Positions 1 to 11,015 of a stretch of DNA of 64,000 bases are shown piece by piece (the first letter of the stretch is position 1; each line of letters starts with the position of its first letter). The DNA comes from Cynocephalus volans (taxonomy: Eukaryota; Chordata; Mammalia; Dermoptera; Cynocephalidae). The notes beneath the pieces are model-generated. The model was not told where the DNA came from, did not search any database, and saw only the letters and a program-made list of their open reading frames with translations. The stretch covers positions 15,118,501 to 15,182,500 of the forward strand of contig NC_084467.1 of assembly GCF_027409185.1 (NCBI RefSeq), given 5' to 3'. The translations under genes and the position numbers were made by a program.

Positions 1-765
1 CATCAGCCTTTCTTTTTCTTGACCTTGACATTTTTGAAGCATACAAACCAGTGATTTTGTAGAACGTTTCCCAGGTTCTGTTTGGGTTTGTCTGATATTT
101 CCTCATGAATAGATTCAAACTTTGCAATTTTGGCAGAGGTAACGATGGGTTCTTTTCAGTGCATAACATCAGGAGGCACCTGATGTCCATTTGTCCCAAT
201 ATTAGTGATGTTAACTTCATTCACTTGGTTAAGGTGGTGTTTGCCTGGTTTCCCCACTGTAAATTTATTATTTTTCTCTTTGTAATTAATAAGTAAATTG
301 TGGGGAGATAGTTTTGAGACTGTAAAGCATCCATTGATGATTTTCTAAATTCATTTTTCCTTCTTATGAGGAAGAACCTCCCCTTCTCTCCCATTTCTTT
401 ATTCATTTATTTATATCAGTGTGGACTCATGGATTCTCACTTTATTCAGTTCAGTATAATCCATTACTATTAATATTTATTGCTCAAATTGTCCAGATTT
501 GTCCAGGAGGAGCTCTTTCAAGCGGGTTCCTGTATCCTTCTGGCAGACATATCCACACTCCATCCTTTGAGCACAAGATATTCCAAACTCTTCTTGTACT
601 TGCCTTACCCCAGCCTTGGAATCAGCTTTTCCTCAAAGAAGCCCTGCTTCCTTTTAGTGAAGAATGGTAGTTAGAAACCAAGATCTCTAGGTGTGCTTGT
701 TGCTATTGTGTTGATGGTTAGACACACCAATGGCTTTGTCAGCCTCTCAGAAGACAAAGCCAGGA

Positions 766-797
766 AGAGAGAGAGAGAGAGAGAGTGTGTGTGTGTG
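766..797. repeat. GA microsatellite running into GT microsatellite
   Basis: About ten GA dinucleotides are followed directly by about six GT dinucleotides. It is a short compound microsatellite with no nearby gene. Confidence 0.9.
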
Positions 798-1289
798 ACA
801 CTGAGTTCATATTGCTGCCTTTAAGTCCAAAATCTAGGGTTTAGTCTAGCCTTCCCACCTTCTATGTTTGTAACTCCCTTATCTAACAGTGAGAAATCTT
901 GCTATGAATGTGATTTTTAAAGAGCAGGATTTATGCATTAGGTCTGCATGGCTCCCGGTGTACGTATGAGAATGTAAATGTGCTGTGATTCTATGAGAGC
1001 TGGTCAGTGTGTGTGTGTTCTCTGGTCTCTCGTAGTCTTTGTCTACACATATCTTCCAGTTTCTGTCATTTCTTGCCTTCTATCTTCTCTGCTGTCTTAC
1101 AATTATAAAATAGTTTCATCCTTACTACTTTTCACTTAGGTGATTGAGTTTAATGTTTTCTATATTTTTAAACCCCCTAAATTAACTTGCTTTTTAAGTG
1201 GGTGGCCCTGACTGATCATTTCCATGGGTCAGTGACTTTCAGTCAGAAGAAAGGCTTCCCCAAATTCTTACTATAGAGCATACTCTGTT

Positions 1290-1440
1290 CTCATCTGGGC
1301 TTCCCTGGGTCGCTATGTAATCATGAGAAAGTCACTTGATCTTTCTGGGCCTCATTGTAAGATGATTGTAATGATCTCTGTCCCTTCCTGCCATACAATA
1401 CAGATGTGAGGACAGGCACTCTGTTATTCAGGAGAAAAGT
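1290..1440 (+). repeat. MIR-like SINE fragment
   Basis: The segment carries a decayed version of the MIR core ('agtcacttgatctttctggg', then a degraded 'cctcattgtaagatgattg'). It is old and weakly preserved. Confidence 0.4.
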
Positions 1441-1999
1441 GAAATAGCCAGCTAAAGAATATTATTTCATAGTATCAATTTTATAATAAATTATGATGAA
1501 AAGAATCATCCCCCATCTAAACTGGAGGTATATCAATTGTGATATCATGTGGTGGTAGAATCTTTATGCCACAGAATTAAAATGTCACCGCTGTTCCAGA
1601 CCTTACTTCCACTTCTCCCTGTGGTGGACTTGGTGAATAAAGCCCAAGTCTTCCTGGTTTACCAGGAGAAGCTCTCCTATCCAGGAATATAAAGATGATT
1701 ATAGATCTTTCCTTAATCCATTTAGATATCATTTGAAGTCTAGGAGATAGAATCACAGAACATAAAGCATAGATATGTCAGTCAGCAGCCACATCTATTA
1801 AGGTTTCTTGACACCTCTCCCTCGGCCCCCAAATCAGCCATAAAATTCCTTTTGGCCTGGATTGGTTATCTGTAGAGTCTCACTTCAGTCAGGGATGGGG
1901 AGCCTTGAGGAATTTCTTTCACCTGGCCAGAATCTCTGCAAGTCCTCCAAATGGCCTCCCAGCCTCCTTCAGCCTCTCCCCATCCTAACAGTCTGGCTT

Positions 2000-2086
2000 T
2001 GTTGTTTTTTTTGTGGCTGGCCAGTAGCAAGATTCGAACCTATGACCTTGGTGCACTCTAACCAACTGAGCTAACTGGCCATCCCT
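2000..2086 (-). repeat. tRNA-Ile-derived SINE, monomer, antisense
   Basis: On the minus strand it reads as a tRNA-like head (GTTAGCTCAGTTGGTTAGAG-type A box, GGTTCGAATC-type B box) followed by an A-rich tail, seen here as a T-rich run near 2,000-2,012. It belongs to the same family as the copies at 29.4, 30.5, 33.2, 40.6, 48.4 and 56.1 kb. Confidence 0.88.
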
Positions 2087-2227
2087 CCTCCTACCAGTCT
2101 GAACACTGTTTTATGCATGCTGGTTTCTGTTCAGTAGCCCCCTAATATGCACAGAATATATAGTCCAGATTTCTTAGCTGGGTATTCAAGGCCCTCCGCC
2201 ATCTAGCTCCTGTCTCCACCTCCCACC

Positions 2228-2455
2228 ATATGGAGTAGGACAGGGGCTCTGGAGCCAGATTTGTGGGGTTGGAATTCCAGTCCTGTCACTTACTAGCTAT
2301 AGGGCTTCAGAAGTTATTTATTCTGTCCATGCCTCAGTTTTCAAATCTGTAAATGGGAATGATGATGATAATAACTATCTCAAAAGGTTATTATGAAAAA
2401 TAATGAATATATGAAAAGCCCCTTGAACAGTGCCTGGCATATAGTAATGTTTAGA
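2228..2455 (+). repeat. MIR SINE, nearly full length
   Basis: The order of MIR landmarks is intact: 'ggctctggagccaga', 'tgtcacttactagct', 'cctcagtt...ctgtaaatggg', and the 3' 'acagtgcctggcatatagta'. It is an ancient mammal-wide SINE. Confidence 0.88.
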
Positions 2456-2477
2456 CTGTCCCCCTTCCCTTCTCCCT

Positions 2478-2625
2478 GTCTGTCTCCTCCCATTAAAATG
2501 TAAGCTCCCTGAGGACAGAGGTTTTTATTGGTTTTGTTTACTGCTGTATTCTTAGCACCTGAACAGAACCTGGCACATAGTAGGCACTCAATAAATATTT
2601 GCAGAGTAACTGAATATTAGCATAT
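2478..2625 (+). repeat. LINE2 3' end
   Basis: It matches the L2 3' terminus: 'aatgtaagctccctgaggac', then 'cctggcacatagtaggcact', then 'caataaatatttg'. Confidence 0.8.
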
Positions 2626-2929
2626 TAACTCTATTTCAAGCAAACTAAACTAGGTATTTATTTACAAAACACACTTTCCTAGGGGCAACAAATGCATTCA
2701 AACAAATTTAATCTCACAAGCCAAAGTATCCACTTGGTGGTGACTGCCTAGAGGAGCTGTGTTAAGAAGGATTCTGAAGCTGTTTATGGGCCAGTCAAGA
2801 AAGTGTTATGTTAATGGTGTCTACTATGGTGGTATAGAGGTCTGAGGGCCACGTATTTGTCAAATGCAAATCCCTTTTTCAGATCTTCTTCTTTCTTAGC
2901 ATGGACTGCTTTCTAGACTTGACCCAGTC

Positions 2930-3140
2930 CTGCTTGGATCTCAGGCCCCAGCTCAAATCCTGCATCCTCCAGCAGAGCCTTCTCTAGCCATGTCAGCCCT
3001 CTGGGATTCTTCCCTTCTGTGAACTCCTGTGGCCCTCATGGCCAAACAGTTTCTTTCCTTGCTCCACTACTTCCCATTATTTGTGTACCTGTCCTTTTCC
3101 CTTAGAGGGCAGCTCTTAGGCCTTACCCTATCTCTAGTGT
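2930..3140 (+). repeat. LINE2 fragment
   Basis: L2-like phrases are visible ('cccagctcaaatcc', 'ccagcagagccttct', 'agagggcagctctta', 'cagacacttagtag'). Divergence is high. Confidence 0.6.
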
Positions 3141-4737
3141 CTTGAACTGTGGCAGACACTTAGTAGTCCAAAAACCATGTTGTTTTAGTCAAGACTTTTT
3201 AGGAGGCAAGAAACAAACTCCTTCAAATCAGCTTGAGATTGTAAGATACTGGAGAAGCTCACAGAACCCAAGGAAAAGGTGCACATCAAGGACCCACAGG
3301 CGAGAACCAAGCCCTTGTCAGCCTCTTCAGCAGCCAGAGTTCTCTAGAAGTCTGCCCTTAATGGGATCGGTTCCCCGCCATGGCGCTATGCCTCTCAGTT
3401 CAAATTCTTCGGAGAGAGAATTTGATAGGCCCAGCTCTGGTGCCCGCTCTGGTCTCATCCCTGTGGCCAGGAGGCCAGGTTCACGGAGAACAGACATGGC
3501 ATGCTATGTATATTTGTGCACGCGGTTGGAGGCTGGTTCTCTAGTAGAAGGGGTGGACAGACATACAGTTGATATTCTTTCGTGCCTGCCTTTTTCTTCA
3601 ACCCCCCTATTCCTCAAAAGGGAATTTTTCAATGAGTTCATCTGAAACACAAAAACCTTAAGAAATAAATGCTGTTCTGTGGGATATTAAATATGCTTAG
3701 AAGGACCAACTCTTGAGGAGGGGGAAAAATTCTTCTCCTTACTGTGGATATGTTCAGGCCACGGGGAGCCAAGAAGCAGAACAAAGTAAGAAAAAAACTG
3801 GAGAAGTGACATTGTAAAAGAATTGATTTGCCTAGTTTCTAGCCTGAATGATTAAGAGATCTGAATGCTTCTCCTCCCTGCCGCCTGCCTGCCTGCCAGC
3901 CTGCCAGCCCTCCAGGACAACCTTGCTTTTGGTGTTTACCTTGGGCAATAGGGTGTTGACAGTTGGTTTCATAGAGGAATTCCACGCACCAGGCCCGTTC
4001 CTAGGAGCCCAGCTCTGGTGCTATCACGAGGCTGTGGCTCGTACTGTGGGGTCAGACAACCCCAGCCATAGAAATCGGCACCATGGGGTGTGAGGCATAA
4101 TGGGGAAAAAAGAGGAAAACAAGAGGGGGCAAAGTGATTGGCTGAGGACAGGCTTTCTCCCTTTCAGCCTTGGGCGTCTGTCCCATCCCTGGCATTTAGG
4201 CCACATCAGTATGTTCATTTTTGCAGATAAAGCAGTAGCCATAACTACCATGCTGTACTGCCTCTTGGAAATGGAAGAAGGACAGTCACTAGAGTCAGAC
4301 AGACTCGGATTTAAATTTCCACTTCAGAATTCCTGGAATTTAGTTTTCATCTTGGACCCTCTTTTGTCCCCTCACCTCCCCCATTCTTAGCACTCAATCC
4401 CTCTTCTTGATTCTTGGTCTACCACCCTACCTACAAAGAGCATTTAAAATTTTTCCATGGTGCCAAGGACCCTCCCCTTGGATCCTCATTCCTGCTCTCC
4501 AGTCCGGGCCTAGGCCTCACTTCCCACACCCTCAGCAGCCCTTGGAGGACAGACCCAGAGTGTATTGTCACCTTCTCCTTCCTCTGAGCCCACCAGCGAC
4601 AGGAGGAAGAGGCAAGAGGACACATCCCAGGGGGATGGGCTGAAAGTCTGAACATCAGGTTCTGGTCCTGGATATGCCACTAATTTGTGGGGTGAACTTG
4701 TGAGAATCCTTTTCCACTATGGGAAAAGCTAATACAG

Positions 4738-4975
4738 GAACAATAATGGTAGCTACCACATCCTGGGAGTTGAGCATGTGCCAGGGTCTGTGCTTCATGG
4801 AGGTGTCTCAGTGAATTCTCACAGCAGTCCTGGGGATGGGTACTATTAAAGTTCTTATTTTCCAGATGAGGAAACCGAGGCTCAGAAAGTGCATCATTTG
4901 AGTAAGATGAGGAAGCTTTGTGCTAAAGCCTGGATTTGACGCGGGGAATCTGAGTCCAGCACCTCTCCTGCACTA
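4738..4975 (-). repeat. MIR SINE, antisense
   Basis: On the plus strand it shows the reverse MIR signature: 'gagcatgtgccagggtctgt', 'attttccagatgaggaaacc', 'gaggctcagaaagtgc', and a degraded 'ctggatttgacgc'. Confidence 0.85.
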
Positions 4976-5074
4976 TAAATGTGAACCTCCCTAAAATAGC
5001 TTTCATTTTATGGAGCATGTGCTATTTTCCAGGAACAGTGCCCAGCACTTTGCATCCATTTATCTCCTTGATTA

Positions 5075-5388
5075 GGAGATATGATGAGAATGCTGGCTCC
5101 TTCTCATGGTAACCTCACTGTAAATGTCACCTCTTTAAGATGTCTTCCGCGGCTTCTCAATAATGTCATCGCTCCCCCCCCACATCACCCCCTCTGGCTT
5201 CCTTCCTTCATAACACTTTGATTATGCACAATCCATTCGATACACTCTCTGCCTCCCTGTTGCAGAACATAAGCTTCTTGAAAGGCTGGGACCTCATTTG
5301 TTCCAGTCCACTGTTGTATCCCCAGCACCTCTGTGCCTGCCTGGCACATAGTAGGCACAACAAATTTGTAGAGTAAATGAATCCTGGC
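5075..5388 (+). repeat. LINE2 3' end
   Basis: L2 3'-end phrases are present: 'acataagcttcttgaaaggc', 'tgttgtatccccagcacct', 'tgcctggcacatagtaggca'. Confidence 0.75.
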
Positions 5389-5389
5389 A

Positions 5390-5548
5390 ACAACTCTGTA
5401 GCACATACCATTACTAACTGCATTTTACAGATAAAGAAACCAAGGCCCAGATGTGAAATGACTTGCAGAGTCCAATAGTCAGTAGATGATGGAGAAGAAT
5501 CGAACCCAGGCAGGGAGACTCTAGACCCTCCCAGCTCTACACCTGGTA
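5390..5548 (-). repeat. MIR SINE, antisense
   Basis: It carries 'attttacagataaagaaacc', 'aaggcccagatgtgaaatga' and 'aatcgaacccaggcaggga', the reverse MIR core and tRNA-related head. Confidence 0.82.
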
Positions 5549-6147
5549 GTGCGGACACTGTCGGTCTTTATCTTGAAGAGGAGGGAGAAACTGTGTACGA
5601 ACCCTCTGATCCAGTAGGCCGGATTGGAAAGGAAGGCCTTTTGCTTGCTTTCATGCTCTTTCTCCAGTGAGAGTGCAGAGGCTCGGACCCCCTGTCGAGG
5701 CCAGACTGACAGGATTAGAGGAAACAGCTGGCCCGAGCTTGTGCCCTGCGGGAGGGAGCTCACATTCCCGGGACTCAGGGAGGGAGCAGCTCCCCACAGC
5801 CCAGTCACATTCCAGGTCGGTCATTTTTCTGAGCCCAGATGTTTGCTAATGAGCTGGGGAGAGGGGCTTTCAGCTCTCAGCCCCAGCTCTGGGCCCCACA
5901 TTACCTCGGCCCCAAGAGGCTGGCCCAGGGCCAGCAGGCTCTGGCCTCAGGCCCATGCCCTGTGCCAGCCAGGCCTGTTGGGACAGCTGGAACACCGCTG
6001 CCAACCAGGTGCATCTCCTCGAGCTTGGAGACTCTGACGTGACAGGTTCTGCCTTTCCTACTGCAGACTCACTACCCTTGGTCCCATTGGTGCAGCATCC
6101 CCACTGCAGCCTGATGGGGAGGGGCACTGAGGTGGCCAAGAGGGTGT

Positions 6148-6375
6148 GGTGGGCACAGGAGTATGGGCTTTGGAGTTGACAGGTCTGGGTTCAAGTCCAG
6201 GCTCTGTCAGTTACCAGCAATGTGTCTTGGACAGGTAACACACTTTTTGGTGCCTCAATTTTTCTCACCTGTAAAATGGGAACCATGATGGGAATGTGGT
6301 AAGGATTAGATGAGACAAAGCAGACATAGGACTTAGCATAATGCCTGACACAAAATGGTATCTGTTGGTAGAGAC
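6148..6375 (+). repeat. MIR SINE, nearly full length
   Basis: Landmarks run in order: 'tttggagttgacaggtctgg', 'ttcaagtccaggctctgtca', 'ctcacctgtaaaatgggaac' and 'taatgcctgacacaaaatgg'. Confidence 0.9.
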
Positions 6376-6764
6376 TATGTTAACAAGTCACCTGCAGTCC
6401 CCATGCCCGCATTGTAGCCCTCCTGAGCCTTCACCAGACAGATGTGACTCAACTCCAAACCCCATGTCCTTGATTAGCGGTTGAGATTGTTCTAGAACCT
6501 CCCTGTGTTTGAGGGTGGTAGTCTGCACTGTCGAACAGGAGTCATGTCTTCTAACTCCTGACTCCTCGTGATCTGTCAAGCTCACCGGGCTACACAATTA
6601 GCTTCCTGCAGTGTGGGAGTGGGTTCTTACAAAATGCGGATGTCCACTCCCCACCCTGCCCAGAATCCACCCTGAGAATGGTGGCAGTAAGCTTTGGTTG
6701 CAAAACAGTAAATATTTCCTGAGTGCCTACTGTGTACAACGTAGCAAGGCTGGTTTCTGTGGTA

Positions 6765-6958
6765 CGTGGTCATGCAACAGACATTGCTTCTTACTGTGTG
6801 ACTTCAGGCGCGTTACTTAACCATTCTCTTGGTTTTTGCACTTAGAAAATGGGGATGACAATACTATTTATTTCATAGATTTATTATGAGAGTGGAAAGT
6901 GCCTAGAATGGGACCAGGAACATAGTAAGGTGCTCAATGCATGTGAGCTATTATTACA
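6765..6958 (+). repeat. MIR SINE
   Basis: The MIR core 'ttactgtgtgacttcaggcg', 'gcacttagaaaatggggatg' and the tail 'aacatagtaaggtgctcaat' are recognisable. Confidence 0.85.
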
Positions 6959-7011
6959 GTTACCATTACGAAAGACTTACCTGTGCTATATCAATAGGGG
7001 ATAATAATTAT

Positions 7012-7390
7012 TTCATTCAGCCAAATATATTGTGTATCTCCTCTGGACCTACCTTATAAGCACTGGGGACACTGAAATAAACATGTGATCCCCAACCTCA
7101 AGGAACTTGTGGTCTAATGGAGGAAAGAGATGTACACAGCTCTTCTAGAGGGAAATTAGCATCAACAGAGGTACAGTGTGTATACCATGCTCCAGGATCA
7201 CACCTGAAGGAGAGGGGAGCCTGTGCTGCTACCTGAGGGTCGTGGGAAGTCTTTCCAATCTGCTGCTTGAAAAATGCATTCACCAGGGGATGAAAGGAGG
7301 GGAAGGGAACCCCAGGCAGAGGGAACAGCAAAAGCTACAGCTAGAGGCACGAAGATACATGTGGTTTGGAGACTGCTGGTAGGCTGGAGT
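7012..7390 (-). repeat. LINE2, antisense
   Basis: The plus strand reads as reversed L2 3' end ('gcactggggacactgaaata', 'cctcaaggaacttgtggtct'). It continues into 'ccccaggcagagggaacagc', a phrase common in more internal parts of such elements. The outer limit is approximate. Confidence 0.65.
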
Positions 7391-8364
7391 ACACCACGGA
7401 GCTACCAGCAGGCCACTAGGAGCCACCAGGATGCTTGGCAACCTCAGGACATCAGATGAACAAGGCTGTGTCCACGTGGGAGCTTCCAATCACGCTGGGT
7501 AAAATACATAGACACAGATAACTAAGATATAAAGCAAAATCACCAAGTCCCACCATTGCATCCCACATGGTGTCCCTGGGCTACCAGTTTCAAGGAGCAA
7601 AGCTATTTTCTCACTCCTCTGGGCACACAGAACAGAGAGAGCACTACCGCAATCCACCTAGATGCCCACTGATGAGATAGGACCCCCCCCTCACGCCAGG
7701 TGAGGCTGGACGCTGGGCCAGGTGGTCCACGCTTCTTAGGAGCCAGAGAAGCGAGTCCATTTTCTGGCGTTCTAGTCCCGAACAGTCCTTCCTGGGGCTC
7801 TTAAGTCCTTCTCAGGGTGCCTAAGCCAGGATCCTGGAGCCGATCGGGCGGAGGTCGAGTGACAAACAGCGCGGACCTGAATCCAGGAGCGGATAGGGTG
7901 GGCGCACCGCAGAACCGCGGAGCGAGGACGGATTCCTGGTGCCGGGACTCGGTGGCGGGAGCGCCCCACTCCCGGGGCAAGACTGCAATGCCCGGTGCCC
8001 ACAAAAAGGACATCTCCATCTTTGTCCCCCCCCCGAGGCTGGCACGGCCTGACAGTCCCGTCTCGGGAACAGTCAGGCGGAGAGAAGTGGAAGCGCAGAG
8101 ACGCCCGGCGAGGGCGCGTTGGGACGAGTCGGGACGCCCAGCTCGCTGCTGCGTCCCCCGTCCCGGCCGCTCCGCTGCGCCGTCGGAGCGCGCCGGGGCC
8201 CGGCCCGGGGCTCGCGGGCGGGGACAGGGTCCGGGGCCCCGGCGGCCGCGGCGCCCCCTCCTGCGCCCCGGAGGGAGCGGCCGCGCGCGCCCGCCCGCTC
8301 TTTCTTTTCCGCGTCCCTCCCCTCGGCTGCCCCCGCCCTCGCTCCCTATTTGGAGCGGAGACAC

Positions 8365-8375
8365 CCCTGACGTCG
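8365..8375 (+). promoter_or_regulatory. NBL1: CRE-like CREB/ATF site
   Basis: A TGACGTC core sits in the CpG island, about 200 bp upstream of the proposed first-exon donor. Such sites near CpG-island starts are often bound by CREB/ATF proteins. Binding here is inferred. Confidence 0.6.
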
Positions 8376-8384
8376 GAGCCGCCC

Positions 8385-8576
8385 GGCTCGCCGCTCCCCC
8401 GCACCGCGCGCCCGCCCGGGGCCGCAGACGGCGCGCAGCGCAGCCCAGCCGAGCCTCGCGGGGCCGCCGCCCGCCCGCCCTGCCGGCCGCCTCGCCGAGC
8501 CGCCTCCGGGGGCGCCCGGGCCCGCCACCCCCCACGCGCCCGCACTCGGCTCCGCACCCCCCGGCGGGCGCGCGCG
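8385..8576 (+). other. NBL1: NBL1 non-coding first exon (5' end approximate)
   Basis: The segment ends at a near-perfect donor, GCG|GTAAGT, with the intron starting at 8,577. It lies inside the CpG island and downstream of the CRE-like site. No start codon in it leads to a conserved protein. NBL1 translation starts in the exon at 15,948, so this exon would be 5'UTR only. Human NBL1 likewise uses non-coding 5' exons, several of them alternative. The 5' limit is a guess from the position of the promoter-like sequence, and further alternative first exons in intron 1 cannot be excluded. Confidence 0.6.
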
Positions 8577-10899
8577 GTAAGTCCCGCCTGGGCCGGCACG
8601 CGGGCGGCCGCCCGGCTTCCAGAGGCTTCGGCCGCGGGGGCAGCGCCGCGCCCGAGCCCGGCCGCAGACTCGCCCCGGGGGCCGGTGTCTCCGCCGCGGT
8701 CTCTGCGGCCCGGAGAGGAGGAGGAGGGGGCGGCGCCGCCTCCCCCGGGGCCCTGGCTCTGCGTGTGTGTCTCCCCATCTGTCCGTCTGTCCCTCCGTCG
8801 CTGTTTCCGCCCCCTCCTCCTCTGTTCGGTCGCTCTCTCTGTCCCCCCTTGTGCCTCCGTCCCCAGTGTCCCCGGGCTTGTGTCTCTGCCCTCGTGTTTT
8901 CTTTCTCTCTGCCTCTCCGCGCTGCCCTCGGTGGGAGGCTTGCTCGGTGTCCCCCTGACCCCCCCACCCTCCAATTCGGACAGTCCCCCCGTGTCGGAGG
9001 CCCGGCCCCCTCCCCCTGGGGCGTTCATGAATGTCCCCGAGACCCGCCGAGGGTCCCCCCCCCTCCCTGCCGCCTGCCCCCGGGGCCTGGCCTGGGTCAT
9101 CCCTCCGGAATTGAGTCTGGGGCAGGGAGAGCCAGCCTTTCCGGGGGCTCCGTTTTCCTAAGAATTCCACCCCCGCGAGCCAGTCCGGACGACAGGGCCC
9201 CGCCGCCGGCCACCTGCCCGCCCGCTCCTGGGGCGGGGCGCTTCTGGTCTTTTACAAGCCGCAGTGAAGGGGGCAGCTGCCTGCCTTGGCGAGGCCGGGG
9301 GGTTGGCGGGCATCAGGGGAGAGGCCACATTTCCAGGCTTTCTGAGGCCCTCGCCCAGCTGGAGCCACCAGCCTGAAACTAGGGACATCCCGGCAAAACA
9401 GAGGTCAGGACTAGAGGCCAAAGTCTGGGCGACGGCGGAAGGGGGCTGGTGGGGAAGCAATTTGTCAACAAGGAGCCCCTCACGCTTTGTTACTGTGAAA
9501 CCACCGGCCTCCTGAGAGTCCCCCAGATGCTGGGGCTGCTTGGGCGTGGTTTGCCTTGAGTTGGGGCCAAAGAAAAGGCAAGGCTGGGGCGTTTCCTTGG
9601 TGACCCCTACCCCTCTCCACCCACCCCTGCAAGCTGGACCTCTCTCCTGGGCCTGTGTGTTGGAGGGGTGGACGAAGGAGTAGGTGCTGTCCATGAGCCC
9701 GGGATATGGCCTCATTATTTAAAAGTGAAATTTCAGACTGAGTTTAGCTCCTTCCACCCCAACCCCAAGGGTCGGAGGCTGCTGGAGCGGGCAGGGTTGT
9801 TGGTGAGGTCTGCAGTGGGACTTCTGTTGAGCAGATGTGCAGGCCAGCCCTGCAGCAGCTCATTAGCATGGATGGATTTGTTTGGAGACTGCTTTGGGTC
9901 TGTAGGCAGGAGGGTCTGCGGGCAGGAGTGCTATGGACGGGGTTGGAGGGCTGGCATAGAGATAGCCAGGGCTGGAAGGTGAAGCTGTCTGGCAGAGGCA
10001 GGCAGGCCTGGGTGGCATGGGCTTGGCCCTGTGTGTCCACCCACTGGACAGTTGGTGCATGCTCTGCTCAGCCACCCTGCTGTGAGACTGGAGTCATGGA
10101 ATCACAGTGGCCTTAAGCGACATGCTGGAGCCAGACTCCTCCTGAGGGAATCTGCTAAAATGGACATTCCCGGGCTGTACTGCGCACTTTACAGGTGGCA
10201 CATGGGACGTGAAGCAGATGGTCAGTGGCTTGATCTGTAACCATTAGACTGTCCTGCCTCCACGCACACAGTGAGCCAATGGGTGGCCTTTGGCGAACCC
10301 TCATCCTGGGATCCCACAGTGGGCCCAGGAAACCCTGCTGGGCTGACTCTGCCTTGCCGACCCACAGAGAGGCATTTTCAGTTGCTCCATTCAAGGAAGT
10401 CCCTGTACTCATTCCAAGACCTGGAGCAACTGCCCTGCCCTTGCCGATCCCCAAGCCTAGGGCTGTGGCCGCAAATGCCACACCCTCTGCACCCAGCAGC
10501 ATGCTCAGCCTGGCAGCCGGGCACAGCCTGTTTGCTCGAGATTGGATCCTACGGGGGCTGCTCTCCCCAGGACCCAGGACCCTGTCTTGTCTGTGGCCCA
10601 AGGGTTAGAGTGTGTTGGGATCTTCCTCTCAGCTCCTGCCCTGGCAAGTGAGTGTGTTGGGCAGGGGCAGCATTTGAAAGTTTATAAAACCCTTCTCCAA
10701 CAATTGTTTCAGATGCTTAAGTTTCACCTCCAGGATTCCCCCAAATCTAGTTTCATCAGGCAGATGGCACCCCAGATTGTGAAACACTCAGGACCCACTC
10801 AGGATCCAGTAGGAGTGAGGGGCAGAAGGGAGCCGGCAGAGGCCAGGAAGGATGAGAGGCCCCGGGGGACTCCAGGCTAGCGGAGAGGGTGACATGTAC

Positions 10900-11015
10900 A
10901 GAGGATGTACCCTGTGACGGGCAGCCTCTCCAGAGCTTTCTATGTACTCTGCAGTTTAATTCTCACAGCTGCCTGTGACATGGGTGCTAATGCTACCCCC
11001 CACTTTGAACATAGT
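10900..11015 (-). repeat. MIR fragment, antisense
   Basis: The reverse MIR middle is visible: 'tctgcagtttaattctcaca' and 'gctaatgctacccccc'. It is short and diverged. Confidence 0.5.

Larger units (their letters stand above)
1..7800. other. Intergenic sequence upstream of NBL1
   Basis: I see no exon or extended coding signal here. The open frames are short, unsupported by splice sites, and fall mostly in old repeats. In human, MICOS10 lies upstream of NBL1 on the same strand, but I recognise none of its coding exons in this stretch. Recognisable content is one tRNA-derived SINE and several MIR and L2 fragments, listed separately. The remainder is AT-rich unique or heavily decayed sequence. 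Part of 3,180-3,560 looks like a decayed interspersed repeat whose family I cannot name. Confidence 0.75.
7850..9060 (+). promoter_or_regulatory. NBL1: CpG island and likely NBL1 promoter
   Basis: Base composition changes sharply to very high GC with dense CpG, against AT-rich flanks. The island contains a consensus cAMP-response element (TGACGTC, about 8,368-8,374) next to an AT-rich 'ccctatttgg', many CCGCCC/GGGCGG Sp1-type boxes, and a strong splice donor at 8,577. It lies 7.4 kb upstream of the first NBL1 coding exon on the same strand, which fits a non-coding first exon. The very long frames open in both strands across the island come from stop-poor GC-rich sequence and are not genes. 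Exact transcription starts cannot be read from sequence alone. Confidence 0.85.

Noticed and set aside
1-7800. MICOS10 3' exons or a MICOS10-NBL1 read-through exon
   Set aside because: Expected from human gene order, but no matching coding sequence or clear UTR was found; it probably lies upstream of the window.
7772-9376. Overlapping long open frames on both strands (up to 519 and 442 codons)
   Set aside because: They sit in the CpG island of NBL1. GC-rich DNA lacks stop codons in every frame; products are Pro/Arg/Gly/Ala-rich without family similarity.
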